A stretch of DNA of 64,000 nt from SG8-41 sp035649495 (GTDB taxonomy: Bacteria; Pseudomonadota; Gammaproteobacteria; Burkholderiales; SG8-41), in the NCBI GenBank assembly GCA_035649495.1, contig DASRJL010000064.1, forward strand, positions 1 to 64,000, written 5' to 3'. Below the pieces are notes generated by a model. It searched no databases, was not told where the DNA came from, and saw only the letters and a program-made list of their open reading frames with translations. The stretch's first letter is position 1. Each line of letters opens with the position of its first letter. The position numbers were made by a program, and so were the translations under genes. Below, in pieces: positions 42,576 to 50,566 of the stretch.

Positions 42576-44851
42576 CACTTGGTCTCGAACTTATGGACGC
42601 CATCCCAGCCCTTGCCGGGCGGGTTGGCCCGGAGCGCCGCGATGCGATCGAGGAACTCGTCGTAGAGGGCGCCATCCGGGGTCGCCTTTTTCAGATTGAT
42701 GAGCTGGAGCTCGGCCATGTCCCAGTCCTGGGAGCGGTAAAGCTTGAGCGCCTGATTCCAAAGCTTCATCTCGTCGAGCTTCGGCTTCTCGACCTGGCCC
42801 TCCAATCCCAGCGGCTGATAAATTGCTATCGGCTCGTCCTTGCCCTTCACCCGCACGCGGTCGACTTCGCGACAGACGAAACCGGAAATCCGCTCCTTGG
42901 TGCCCTCGCCGATTATGATATCAGCCCCGTACTGTTTTGTGATGCCTTCCAGCCGCGACCCGAGATTCACGGGATCGCCCATCACGGTATACGCCTTGCG
43001 GATCTGCGATCCCATGTCGCCGACGCGCATTACGCCCGTATTGACGCCGATGCCGATCTTGAACGTGGGCCAGCCCTTGGCCTTGAATTTCTCGTTCAGG
43101 TCCTTCGCGGCCTTCTGCATGTCGAGCGCCGCCATGACCGCATTCTTCGCGTGTTCCGGGTCGGCGACGGGCGCCCCCCAGAACGCCATGATCGCGTCGC
43201 CTATGTACTTGTCGAGCGTGCCGCGATGCTTCTCGCGTATCACGAGGCTCATGGTGGTGAGGTATTCGTTGATGTAAAGCGACAGGTCCTCGGGTGAGAG
43301 CGCCTCGGAAATGGTCGTGAACCCGCGCACGTCCGAGAACAGGACCGAGAGCTCCTCGGCGCGCGGCACCATGTTGAACTGCTCCGGGTTCTTCGCCATC
43401 TCGTCCACGAGCTCGGGCGGCACGTACTGGCCGAAGAGACCCGTGATCTGGCGCATGCCGCGCGCCTCGATGAAAAAGCCGTAGGCCATGTTGAGCATGA
43501 ACAGCACCAGCGTCATCACCAGGCCGGAAGCGAGCGGCAGCACGAGGTTGCCGTAGTGGAACACCACGATGTTGGTGACGAGAACCGCGACCAGGGCGCC
43601 GACCGTGGTCAGCGTGGACACGAGCGGTCCGAGCAGCGGCAGGAGCAGCGCGAGCCCGAGCCCGGTGACGAGCAGCAGCAGGAATTCGGCGCCGAGGACG
43701 TACGGCGGGCGCTGCTTGATGGTGCCGTCGATCATGCCGGCGATCATGTTCGCGTGGACTTCCACGCCGGGATACACCGGGTCCACCGGGGTCGCCCGCA
43801 GGTCGAGCAGCCCTGGCGCGGTGGTGCCCACCAGCACGATCTTGCCCTTGAGATCGGCGGGGTCCGCCTTTTCGGCGATGACGTCCACCGCAGAGAAATA
43901 CTTGAAACTGTTCTTGCGCCCGCGGTACGGCACCAGCGCGGCGGCGACGTCGTCCAGGGGGATGCGCAGCTTGGTGCCGACCTGCAGCCACTCCAGGCCG
44001 TCGTAGCGCGCCGAGAGCGCGCTCGTCTCCGGCACGATGGGCTTCGCCGGCGGCGAGCCGAGCAGCAGCCTCATCATGGCGAGCGACAGCGGCTCGTAGA
44101 AGCTGCCGTTGTACTCCGCCAGTATCGGCACCCTGCGGATGATCCCGTCGTCGTCGGGAATGGAGTTGAAGAGCCCGGCGCTGGTGGCGGCCTTCTGCAG
44201 CTCCGCCAGGTTCGCCGTGTAGCCGGTCCAGGAGGTCGCCCGGATCTTGCGCGTGCCCAGAACGTCGCTGCCGAAGAGCGGTTCCGGCAGCATGCCCTTC
44301 TTCGACGCCGACTCCGCGTCGCCGTCGTTGGTGAAGGCGTAGCCCAGCACGACGTTGCGCCCCTTCATGTGCTCGGCGAACACCCTGTCGTACTCGAGCT
44401 GGGGCTTGACCGTCTCGAGCACCGACTGGAACTGCTGCACCTCGCGCAGCTCCTTCTGTCCCAGCCGCTCCAGCACGCGGATGCCCGAGGACTCGTCGCG
44501 CTCCGCGAACACCACGTCGAAGCCGACGATGGCGACCTGGTACTTGTCGAAGAGCTTGTCCATGAGCAGCGCCAGGCGATCGCGCGGCCACGGCCAGCGC
44601 CCCTCGCCGCCTTTTTCGCGCTCCTGCAGGCTCTTCTCGTCTATGTCCACGATGACGATGCGCGGATCGACGGTGCGCGGCATGGTGAGCCGCACGCGCG
44701 TGTCGTAGATGATGTTCTCCAGGTTGTCCACCAGGGGCAGGTGATAGAGCGGGTCCTTCCTCACCGATAACGACACGTGGCCGAGAAAGATCGCGACCAC
44801 GACGATACCGATGACGATGCGCACCAGGTGCTTTTTCAGGCTCTCCAGCAC
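42575..44851 (-). CDS. CHASE2-domain class III adenylate/guanylate cyclase
   Basis: 758 residues from GTG 44851, supported by GGAGGGG 8 bases upstream. One N-terminal transmembrane helix is followed by a periplasmic CHASE2 sensor (~45-370; IVIVDIDEKSLQE, GRWPWPRDRLALLMDKL, IVLVGTTAPGLLDLRATP). Three transmembrane helices follow (~385-470), then a class III cyclase domain (~505-680). Metal-binding Asp residues are in VLFSDVRGF and IGDAIMAFWG, and the transition-state Asn/Arg in NLGSRLE. Lys before YIGD favours ATP as substrate. A short C-terminal TPR-like tail follows. Product cAMP is expected (inference). Confidence 0.93.
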   Translation of the reverse strand: MLESLKKHLVRIVIGIVVVAIFLGHVSLSVRKDPLYHLPLVDNLENIIYDTRVRLTMPRTVDPRIVIVDIDEKSLQEREKGGEGRWPWPRDRLALLMDKLFDKYQVAIVGFDVVFAERDESSGIRVLERLGQKELREVQQFQSVLETVKPQLEYDRVFAEHMKGRNVVLGYAFTNDGDAESASKKGMLPEPLFGSDVLGTRKIRATSWTGYTANLAELQKAATSAGLFNSIPDDDGIIRRVPILAEYNGSFYEPLSLAMMRLLLGSPPAKPIVPETSALSARYDGLEWLQVGTKLRIPLDDVAAALVPYRGRKNSFKYFSAVDVIAEKADPADLKGKIVLVGTTAPGLLDLRATPVDPVYPGVEVHANMIAGMIDGTIKQRPPYVLGAEFLLLLVTGLGLALLLPLLGPLVSTLTTVGALVAVLVTNIVVFHYGNLVLPLASGLVMTLVLFMLNMAYGFFIEARGMRQITGLFGQYVPPELVDEMAKNPEQFNMVPRAEELSVLFSDVRGFTTISEALSPEDLSLYINEYLTTMSLVIREKHRGTLDKYIGDAIMAFWGAPVADPEHAKNAVMAALDMQKAAKDLNEKFKAKGWPTFKIGIGVNTGVMRVGDMGSQIRKAYTVMGDPVNLGSRLEGITKQYGADIIIGEGTKERISGFVCREVDRVRVKGKDEPIAIYQPLGLEGQVEKPKLDEMKLWNQALKLYRSQDWDMAELQLINLKKATPDGALYDEFLDRIAALRANPPGKGWDGVHKFETK

Positions 44852-45033
44852 AGCTCGAACCCCTCCGCTCAGTACCCCGTTGCCCTGCGCCCGTCTTGCG
44901 GCCGCCCCGCACGCCCGGTCCGCCAGACACAAAAGCCGGAAACCGACGCGCTACGCCGATCCCCGGCCCCCGACTTGCGGCCACCAGCCGCCCCGGCGTG
45001 AAGGTGCGACGGAAATCCCGCCGCCGCTCCCGT

Positions 45034-45810
45034 TCATTTTTTCAGGAAAAACTCCATCTTCACGCCGGCGAGCTCGATCACGTCGTGGTCGTTCAACGGG
45101 TGCGCCTGCGAGTCGAGCGTCTTCCCGTTGACCACCGGGAAGATCGCGCCTTCGACGTGCGTGATGAAGTACCCCTGGGGACGGCGCGTGATGACCGCCA
45201 CCTGCACGCCGGGCTTGCCCAGCGTCGTCAGATTCTTGACGAGCTCGAGCTCCTTGCCTACTCCCGGCCCGGTGAGGATCTGGATCGCCGCGAGGAGCAC
45301 GTCCTGCGCGGGCCGCGGCGGGGGCGGCGCCGCGGCAGCGTGCGCCGGGCCGGCCAGGGTCGTGGGCGCGGCCGGCTTCGGCGGGGACGTCATGACACCC
45401 CCCGGAGAACTCTGAGCGGACGCGCCCTGCGTATCGCCGAACGCGCGCGGGCTCGCGACCTTGGGGGCGCGCATCACCATGGTCTTCTCGAAATCCTCCG
45501 TGGGCGTCTGGCCCGCGGCGGGCGCTTCGCCGATGTACTTGAGCTTGTACTTGCCGATCTCGATCACATCGTTGTTCTGCAGGATATGCTTCTTGATCGG
45601 GTTGCCGTTCACCAGCGTGCCGTTGGTGCTGCCGAGATCCTCGAGGAAGGAATCATTGAGGATGGTGACGATACAGGCATGCTCGCCGCTCACCGCCAGA
45701 TTTTCGATCTGTACGTCGTTCTGCGGCTTGCGGCCGATCGTCACTCGTTCCTTGTCCAGAGCAATCTCTCTGATCACCGAGCCTTCCAGACTGAGAATCA
45801 ACTTCGCCAT
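45034..45810 (-). CDS. Double FHA-domain protein
   Basis: 258 residues. The N-terminal FHA domain (~5-95) has the phosphothreonine-binding pattern: IGRKPQNDVQI, SGEHACIV, and DLGSTNGTLVNG. A Pro/Ala-rich linker (~100-170) contains TEDFEKT. A second, more divergent FHA-like domain lies at ~175-258 (TTLGKPGVQVAVITRRPQGYFI). FHA proteins dock onto phosphothreonines made by Hanks kinases. Phosphatase and kinase genes lie directly upstream. Confidence 0.9.
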   Translation of the reverse strand: MAKLILSLEGSVIREIALDKERVTIGRKPQNDVQIENLAVSGEHACIVTILNDSFLEDLGSTNGTLVNGNPIKKHILQNNDVIEIGKYKLKYIGEAPAAGQTPTEDFEKTMVMRAPKVASPRAFGDTQGASAQSSPGGVMTSPPKPAAPTTLAGPAHAAAAPPPPRPAQDVLLAAIQILTGPGVGKELELVKNLTTLGKPGVQVAVITRRPQGYFITHVEGAIFPVVNGKTLDSQAHPLNDHDVIELAGVKMEFFLKK

Positions 45811-45828
45811 GGTGGTTATCCCCGTCGT

Positions 45829-46644
45829 CTATCCAAACCAGGACTTCAGTTTCTCGAACCAGCTGGTGTGCGCCGGGTAGTACCGCGCCACGCGCACCAG
45901 TATCACCGAAACGTTGTCGCGCCCGCCGTTGTCGTTAGCCTGCTGCACCAGCTGCTGCGCCGCCAGCGGCAGATTCGCGTGCAGCGAGGTAAGGGTGAGC
46001 TGTATGTCCTCGTCGCTCACCATGTCGGAGAGCCCGTCCGAGCAGAGCAGGTAGATGTCCCCCTGCTCCACGCCGTAGGTGTGCACCTCCGCCTCGACCG
46101 TCGGGTCGATCCCGACGGCGCGCGTCACCAGGTTCTTGTTCTGCGAGTGCCGCGCCTGCTCCCTGGTAATCATGCCGCTGTCGATCTGTTCCTGCAACAG
46201 CGAATGGTCGCGGGTCACCTGCTCGAACGTACCGCCGCGCAGGCGGTACAGGCGGGAATCCCCGATGTGACCGACCGACATCTTGTTGTCGTGCCACATC
46301 GCCACGACCAGCGTGGTCCCCATCCCGGAGTACTGGGGCTGGCTCTGCGCCGCCTGGTAGATCGCGGCGTTGGCGCGCTCGGCGTGCTCGGCAAGCAGCG
46401 TCTCGACGTGGGTGCCGTTCATGTCCTGGGGTTTCCTGTCGACGAGCGCCTTCTTCACTTCGGTGCGGATCAGCTCCACCGCGATGCCGCTCGCCACCTC
46501 GCCGGCGTTGTAGCCGCCCATGCCATCGGCGAGCACGGCGAGCCCGATCTCCGAGTCGGCCGCGATGCTGTCCTCGTTGTGCGAGCGCACCATGCCCGGA
46601 TGCGTGGCAGTGGCGACTTCGAGGGCTGAGCTCAGGTTGAGCAC
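45829..46644 (-). CDS. PP2C-family Ser/Thr protein phosphatase
   Basis: 271 residues. Mg/Mn-dependent phosphatase with all landmarks: MVRSHNEDSIAAD, LAVLADGMGGYNAGEVAS, GMGTTLVVAM, VGHIGDSRLYRL, LCSDGLSDMV and GGRDNVSVILV. No transmembrane helix, so cytosolic. It presumably reverses phosphorylation by the kinase 14 bp upstream; FHA follows after 18 bp. Confidence 0.94.
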   Translation of the reverse strand: MLNLSSALEVATATHPGMVRSHNEDSIAADSEIGLAVLADGMGGYNAGEVASGIAVELIRTEVKKALVDRKPQDMNGTHVETLLAEHAERANAAIYQAAQSQPQYSGMGTTLVVAMWHDNKMSVGHIGDSRLYRLRGGTFEQVTRDHSLLQEQIDSGMITREQARHSQNKNLVTRAVGIDPTVEAEVHTYGVEQGDIYLLCSDGLSDMVSDEDIQLTLTSLHANLPLAAQQLVQQANDNGGRDNVSVILVRVARYYPAHTSWFEKLKSWFG

Positions 46645-46658
46645 GCTGTGTGTCCGGG

Positions 46659-49247
46659 CTAGAGATTGAAGTCCACCGTGGTCGTGGTCGCAAACTTGCC
46701 GCTGGCAGCCGAGCGGATCGCCGCCGCCATCTCGTCGCCGGTCTGGTAGCGTTCCTCCACCTGCTTGGCAAGCGACTTGTTGATCACCTCGACTACGGCC
46801 GGCGGCAGGTTAGGGTTGTAGGTCAGGATGTCGACGGGCGCCTCGTTCGCGATCTTGAACATGAGCTGCGCCATCGAATCGCCCGCGAACGGCAGCTTGC
46901 CGCAGGAGAGCTGGTAGAGCGTGACGCCCAGCGAGAAGAGGTCCGAGCGGCCCTCGATCCTCTTGCCGGAAAGCTGCTCCGGCGACATGTACGAGGGCGT
47001 GCCGAGGACCATCCCGGTCTTGGTCTTCGACGAGTCCGTGATACGCGCGATCCCGAAGTCCGTGACCTTCACGGAGTCGCCCTCCAGGTCGCACATGATG
47101 TTCGCCGGCTTGATGTCGCGGTGCACGACGTTATTCTTGTGCGCGTAGGACAGCGCGTCGGCGACGCGCGCCACGATGGAGAGAACCTTGTCGAGCGGCA
47201 GCAGGGCCTCGGGCTTGACGTAGGGCGTCAGGTCCTTGCCCTTCAGGAACTCCATCGCGATATACGCGAGGTCGTGCTCCTCGCCCGCGTCGAAGATGGT
47301 CACGATGTTGGGATGCGTCAGGCGGCCGGCGGTCTCGGCCTCGCGGAAGAAGCGCTCCTTGACGTCCTTCAGCTCGTCGGCTTCGAACTCCTGCGCCAAC
47401 GCCATGGTCTTGATCGCCACCACGCGCCCGATCTTGGGATCCTTGCCGAGGTAGACGACGCCCATCGCCCCCTTCCCCAGTTCCTTCTCGACCTCGTAGC
47501 GCCCCAGCATGGGCTTCTCGACGCCGCCGCCCGGCAGGATGACGGTCCCGCCCGGGTGCGAGCCGCCGCCGCCCAGGATGACGGTCTCCGACATCGCCTT
47601 GGCGCGGTTCAGGCGGGCGTCCAGGTCGCGGAACTTCGGATTGAATTCGGACATGTGGCGGAACACCGATTCCGCCTTGTTGAACTGGCGCTTCCGCTCG
47701 AAGTCGAGCGCCAGGTTGTACATGTTGTCCATCACGGCGTCGGCCATCGGCACCTGGCGGAACTTGTCCCAGGCGAGATCGAGCTGGCCCTGCGCCTGGT
47801 AGGCGATACCTAGCATGCGGTTCGACTCCGCCGAGGTCTCGTCCGACTTGATCTTCGCAGCCTCGGTGACGATGAAGCGCTTCGACACCAGGGCGCCGTG
47901 GCCGACGAGCAGCAGCGTCGCGGGCAGCATCAGCTGTATCCACATCCCGTTCGCCGTCATGAGCACGAAGTGGGCCACCAGCATCACGACGAAGAGGCCG
48001 CCGGAGATGGCGAGCGCCTGTCCGGCTTTCAGCCGGGGCAGCGCCCCGATCAGGTAGGCCGCGACGATCAGGAACAGCAGCAGCTCGACCCAGTAGCCCC
48101 AGGCCGGCGCGACGAAGAAATGCTCCGACAGGATCGAGGAGACGGAGTGGGCCAGCACCAGCACGGGCGGCATGGCGGCCGAAACGGGCGTCACCGTCGC
48201 GGCGCCGAGGCCAGGCGCGGTGGGTCCGATCAGCACGATCTTGTCGCGGTACTTGTCGACCGGGATCTTGCCGGTATAGACATCGAAGAATGAATCGACC
48301 GTGAACGCGGGCCGCCCGTCGCGGTCCTTGTAGAAATAGGTGTACATCCGCGTGAGCGGGTCGGTCGTGATGTTGAGCCGCGCGAGCGACACCTTCTCTC
48401 CCGGCGCCACCTGCAGGTCGCCGACGCCCAGGTTCAGGCTCCTCGCGGCGATCATCATCGACAGCGACGGGAATACCTGGCCGTAGTAGCCGAGCACCAG
48501 CGGCTCGGTGCGCGTGCCGCCGTCGACGTCCGGCGTTGCGTTCAGATGGCCCAGGGCCGCGGCCGCTTTTCCTATCGTCTCGATCGGGTAGTCCGCGCGC
48601 CGCGTGGGCACCATCGTATCGTCCAGGTTCCCGCCGACCTTGGGCAGGCTGTTCTTTACGACATAGTCGGGAAGCGGGCGGTCGGGTTTACCCTGCGGCA
48701 CGCCGGGCTCGAACAGCATCATGGGCACGACGTTACCCGCGCGGGCGAAGCTGTCGGCGAGCTTGCGGTCGGTGTTCAACGCCTGCTCCGCTTCCTTGAG
48801 CAGTCCCTTGAACTGCGCAAGCTCCGGGCCGCCGGGGGGTTGCGCCATGTCCGCGGGCCCGGGTCCGGGTCCGGGCTGGGGCGGCGCTGCGGCGCTCTTT
48901 TCGACCAGGTCGAGGAGCTTGGTGACGTAGACGTAGCCCGGGTCGATCTGCGGCTCGGCGAAGAGCACGGTGTAACCGATGACTTTCGCCTTCGCTTCGG
49001 TCAGCTTGTCGGTCATCTTCGCGAGCACCTCGCGCGACCACGGCCAGCGGCCGATGTTGCCGAGGCTCTGGTCGTCGATGGCGATGACCGTGATCTTGTC
49101 GGAGGGCGTGCGCGCAGTTGCTGTGACGCCCAAGTCGTAGGCTTTGCGCTCCAAGCTCGGTATAAGGTCGCTCAACCGGTTGAACAGGGCGATTACGATG
49201 ACCACCGCCACGCCCAGGAACCAGTCAGACTTCCAGAAATTCTTCAT
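46659..49247 (-). CDS. CHASE2-TM-Ser/Thr protein kinase
   Basis: 862 residues. Transmembrane helix near 10-28, periplasmic CHASE2 sensor (~40-375; ITVIAIDDQSLGNIGRWPWSRE, IVLIGPTAPGLGAATVTPV), three transmembrane helices (~385-470), a short TPR-like segment (~490-560), a glycine-rich linker with two TVILxGGG copies, and a C-terminal Hanks kinase (~590-850; GKGAMGVVYLG, VAIKTM, HRDIKPAN, DFG, PSYMSPEQ). All catalytic residues are present. The sensor is the same type as in the cyclase of this operon, so both may read one periplasmic signal. First gene of the operon, with a promoter upstream. Confidence 0.94.
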   Translation of the reverse strand: MKNFWKSDWFLGVAVVIVIALFNRLSDLIPSLERKAYDLGVTATARTPSDKITVIAIDDQSLGNIGRWPWSREVLAKMTDKLTEAKAKVIGYTVLFAEPQIDPGYVYVTKLLDLVEKSAAAPPQPGPGPGPADMAQPPGGPELAQFKGLLKEAEQALNTDRKLADSFARAGNVVPMMLFEPGVPQGKPDRPLPDYVVKNSLPKVGGNLDDTMVPTRRADYPIETIGKAAAALGHLNATPDVDGGTRTEPLVLGYYGQVFPSLSMMIAARSLNLGVGDLQVAPGEKVSLARLNITTDPLTRMYTYFYKDRDGRPAFTVDSFFDVYTGKIPVDKYRDKIVLIGPTAPGLGAATVTPVSAAMPPVLVLAHSVSSILSEHFFVAPAWGYWVELLLFLIVAAYLIGALPRLKAGQALAISGGLFVVMLVAHFVLMTANGMWIQLMLPATLLLVGHGALVSKRFIVTEAAKIKSDETSAESNRMLGIAYQAQGQLDLAWDKFRQVPMADAVMDNMYNLALDFERKRQFNKAESVFRHMSEFNPKFRDLDARLNRAKAMSETVILGGGGSHPGGTVILPGGGVEKPMLGRYEVEKELGKGAMGVVYLGKDPKIGRVVAIKTMALAQEFEADELKDVKERFFREAETAGRLTHPNIVTIFDAGEEHDLAYIAMEFLKGKDLTPYVKPEALLPLDKVLSIVARVADALSYAHKNNVVHRDIKPANIMCDLEGDSVKVTDFGIARITDSSKTKTGMVLGTPSYMSPEQLSGKRIEGRSDLFSLGVTLYQLSCGKLPFAGDSMAQLMFKIANEAPVDILTYNPNLPPAVVEVINKSLAKQVEERYQTGDEMAAAIRSAASGKFATTTTVDFNL

Positions 49248-49324
49248 CCCGCTCCCTGACTTTTGCGTGCTTTTCTAGTGAGTTAACGAGCTTGACTCGA
49301 CCATTCTACGATATTTGCCGGTAA

Positions 49325-49355
49325 AGTATACGTTTTTTTTGGTAGTTAAAGTCAA
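49325..49355 (-). promoter_or_regulatory. Sigma-70-type promoter of the signalling operon
   Basis: On the minus strand TTGACT (49350-49355) and TATACT (49325-49330) are separated by 19 bp containing an A-run. They lie ~78 bp upstream of the kinase ATG. The spacing is slightly long, consistent with activation by a bound regulator. Confidence 0.6.
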
Positions 49356-49356
49356 G

Positions 49357-49386
49357 ACCCCTAGCAAATACAATTACTTAGGGGGT
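49357..49386. promoter_or_regulatory. Palindromic operator-like site next to the kinase promoter
   Basis: ACCCCTAG (49357-49364) and CTTAGGGGGT (49377-49386) form an inverted repeat around a 12-base AT-rich centre, directly upstream of the -35. The layout fits a dimeric activator site. The regulator is unknown. Confidence 0.5.
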
Positions 49387-49601
49387 ACTCGCAAAGCCTG
49401 AATCCGTCTGCCGGTGCCGTGAAACGCGTTACGGACCGGCACTGCCCATGGATTTGGCTCTACCGTGCCGAATGAGCGAAAAAGGTGCGGCTCCGAACCG
49501 TCCGGGGAGCGCAACCGCTGCGACGCGGACCGATGCCGCGATGACTGCGGTTCGACGAGCCGGAACCTGGAACGGGTCCGGAGACGAGGATGCGTTGAGC
49601 G

Positions 49602-50534
49602 CTAGGTGCCGAGCAGCGCGCCCGCTGACAGGCCCGCAGCCTTCATGAAGTCGCCGCCGGAGACTTTCTTGCCGTCCTCGCCGCGCGCGCGCAACACCTC
49701 GATGCGCCCGCCTTGCGCCGTGACGAAGAAGCTCTTGTCGTTGACGTCTGTGACCTCGCCGATCTTGCCCTTCACCGCGCCGAACGTGCGCACGGGATGC
49801 TTCTTGCAGTCAAAGATCCCGACGTTCTTGCCGTTCAGCGTGGTCCACGCCCCGGGCGCCGGGTTGCAGCCGCGTATCGTGTTGTGCACGAAGTCGACGT
49901 GGTTTGCCCAGTTGAGCTTCGCCTCCGCGGCACGGCACCAGCCTTCGTAAGTGGCCCGCGACTCGTCCTGCACGATCTCCTTGTGCTTGCCGGCCATCAC
50001 GAGGTCGGCCGCCTCCACCATCGCCTGCACGCCCATCGGGAACAGGCGGTCGAAGTACACGGTGCCGAGCGTGTCATCGGGGTCGATAGTCGTCTCCTTC
50101 TGCAGTATCACCGGGCCCTCGTCGAGGCCGTCGGTGGGGCGGAAGATGGTGAGGCCGGTCTTCGTGTCGCCGCGGATGATGGGCCAGTTGATCGACGAGG
50201 GGCCGCGGTACTTCGGCAGCAGCGACGGATGGTACTGGATGGTGCCCTGCTTCGGGATGCTGACGAAGTCCTGCGGCGCGAACTGCAGCACGAACGCCAT
50301 GATGCCGATGTCGGCGTTCAGAGAGCGCATGGCGTCGAGCGCCTCTTTGTCGCGCAGCGACTTGAACTGGAAGACCTTGAGCTTCTTCTCCTCCGCCGCG
50401 GCGCGGATCGGGTCCGCCTTTGCGCCGGCTTTCTCCGGCGCGCAGAACACGCCCGCGACCTCATCCCCGCGCGCGAGGAACGCTTCCAGCACCGCCTTGC
50501 CGAAGTCCTGCTGACCGATGATTGCTATTTTCAT
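49602..50534 (-). CDS. 10-formyltetrahydrofolate hydrolase/formyltransferase family protein
   Basis: 310 residues. The formyltransferase N-domain has IGQQDFGKAVLEAFLARGDEVAGVF, the catalytic region YHPSLLPKYRGPSSINWPI, and GLTIFRPTDGLDEGPVILQKE with the active-site Asp; the C-domain resembles Fmt. It is closer to the hydrolase domain of ALDH1L-type 10-formyl-THF dehydrogenases (MKIAIIGQ, SLLPxxRG, INWxxxxGD) than to methionyl-tRNA formyltransferase. It ends the oxc-frc operon. A role in moving formyl groups between folate and formate is likely. Confidence 0.8.
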   Translation of the reverse strand: MKIAIIGQQDFGKAVLEAFLARGDEVAGVFCAPEKAGAKADPIRAAAEEKKLKVFQFKSLRDKEALDAMRSLNADIGIMAFVLQFAPQDFVSIPKQGTIQYHPSLLPKYRGPSSINWPIIRGDTKTGLTIFRPTDGLDEGPVILQKETTIDPDDTLGTVYFDRLFPMGVQAMVEAADLVMAGKHKEIVQDESRATYEGWCRAAEAKLNWANHVDFVHNTIRGCNPAPGAWTTLNGKNVGIFDCKKHPVRTFGAVKGKIGEVTDVNDKSFFVTAQGGRIEVLRARGEDGKKVSGGDFMKAAGLSAGALLGT

Positions 50535-50558
50535 AAATCACCATTCACGAATCACGCA
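50535..50558. repeat. Short heptamer array between frc and the formyltransferase gene
   Basis: Three units with 7-bp spacing (AATCACC, ATTCACG, AATCACG), directly before the ATG at 50534 on the minus strand. They resemble the right arm at 6538-6563. Confidence 0.55.
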
Positions 50559-50566
50559 GTTCGCCG

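Larger units (their letters stand above)
49248..49601. other. Intergenic region upstream of the signalling operon
   Basis: 354 bases with no supported gene. It contains an AT-rich promoter segment, the 49357-49386 palindrome and, at about 49412-49443, an imperfect hairpin (GCCGGTGCCGT with ACGGACCGGC). The stretch 49450-49600 shows nothing recognisable. Confidence 0.5.

Noticed and set aside
49448..49648. 66-codon open frame between the kinase and formyltransferase genes
   Set aside because: Basic, low-information sequence without a ribosome binding site and overlapping the formyltransferase end.
49602..50534. Methionyl-tRNA formyltransferase (fmt)
   Set aside because: Sequence pattern and oxc/frc context fit a 10-formyl-THF hydrolase better; no def gene is adjacent.
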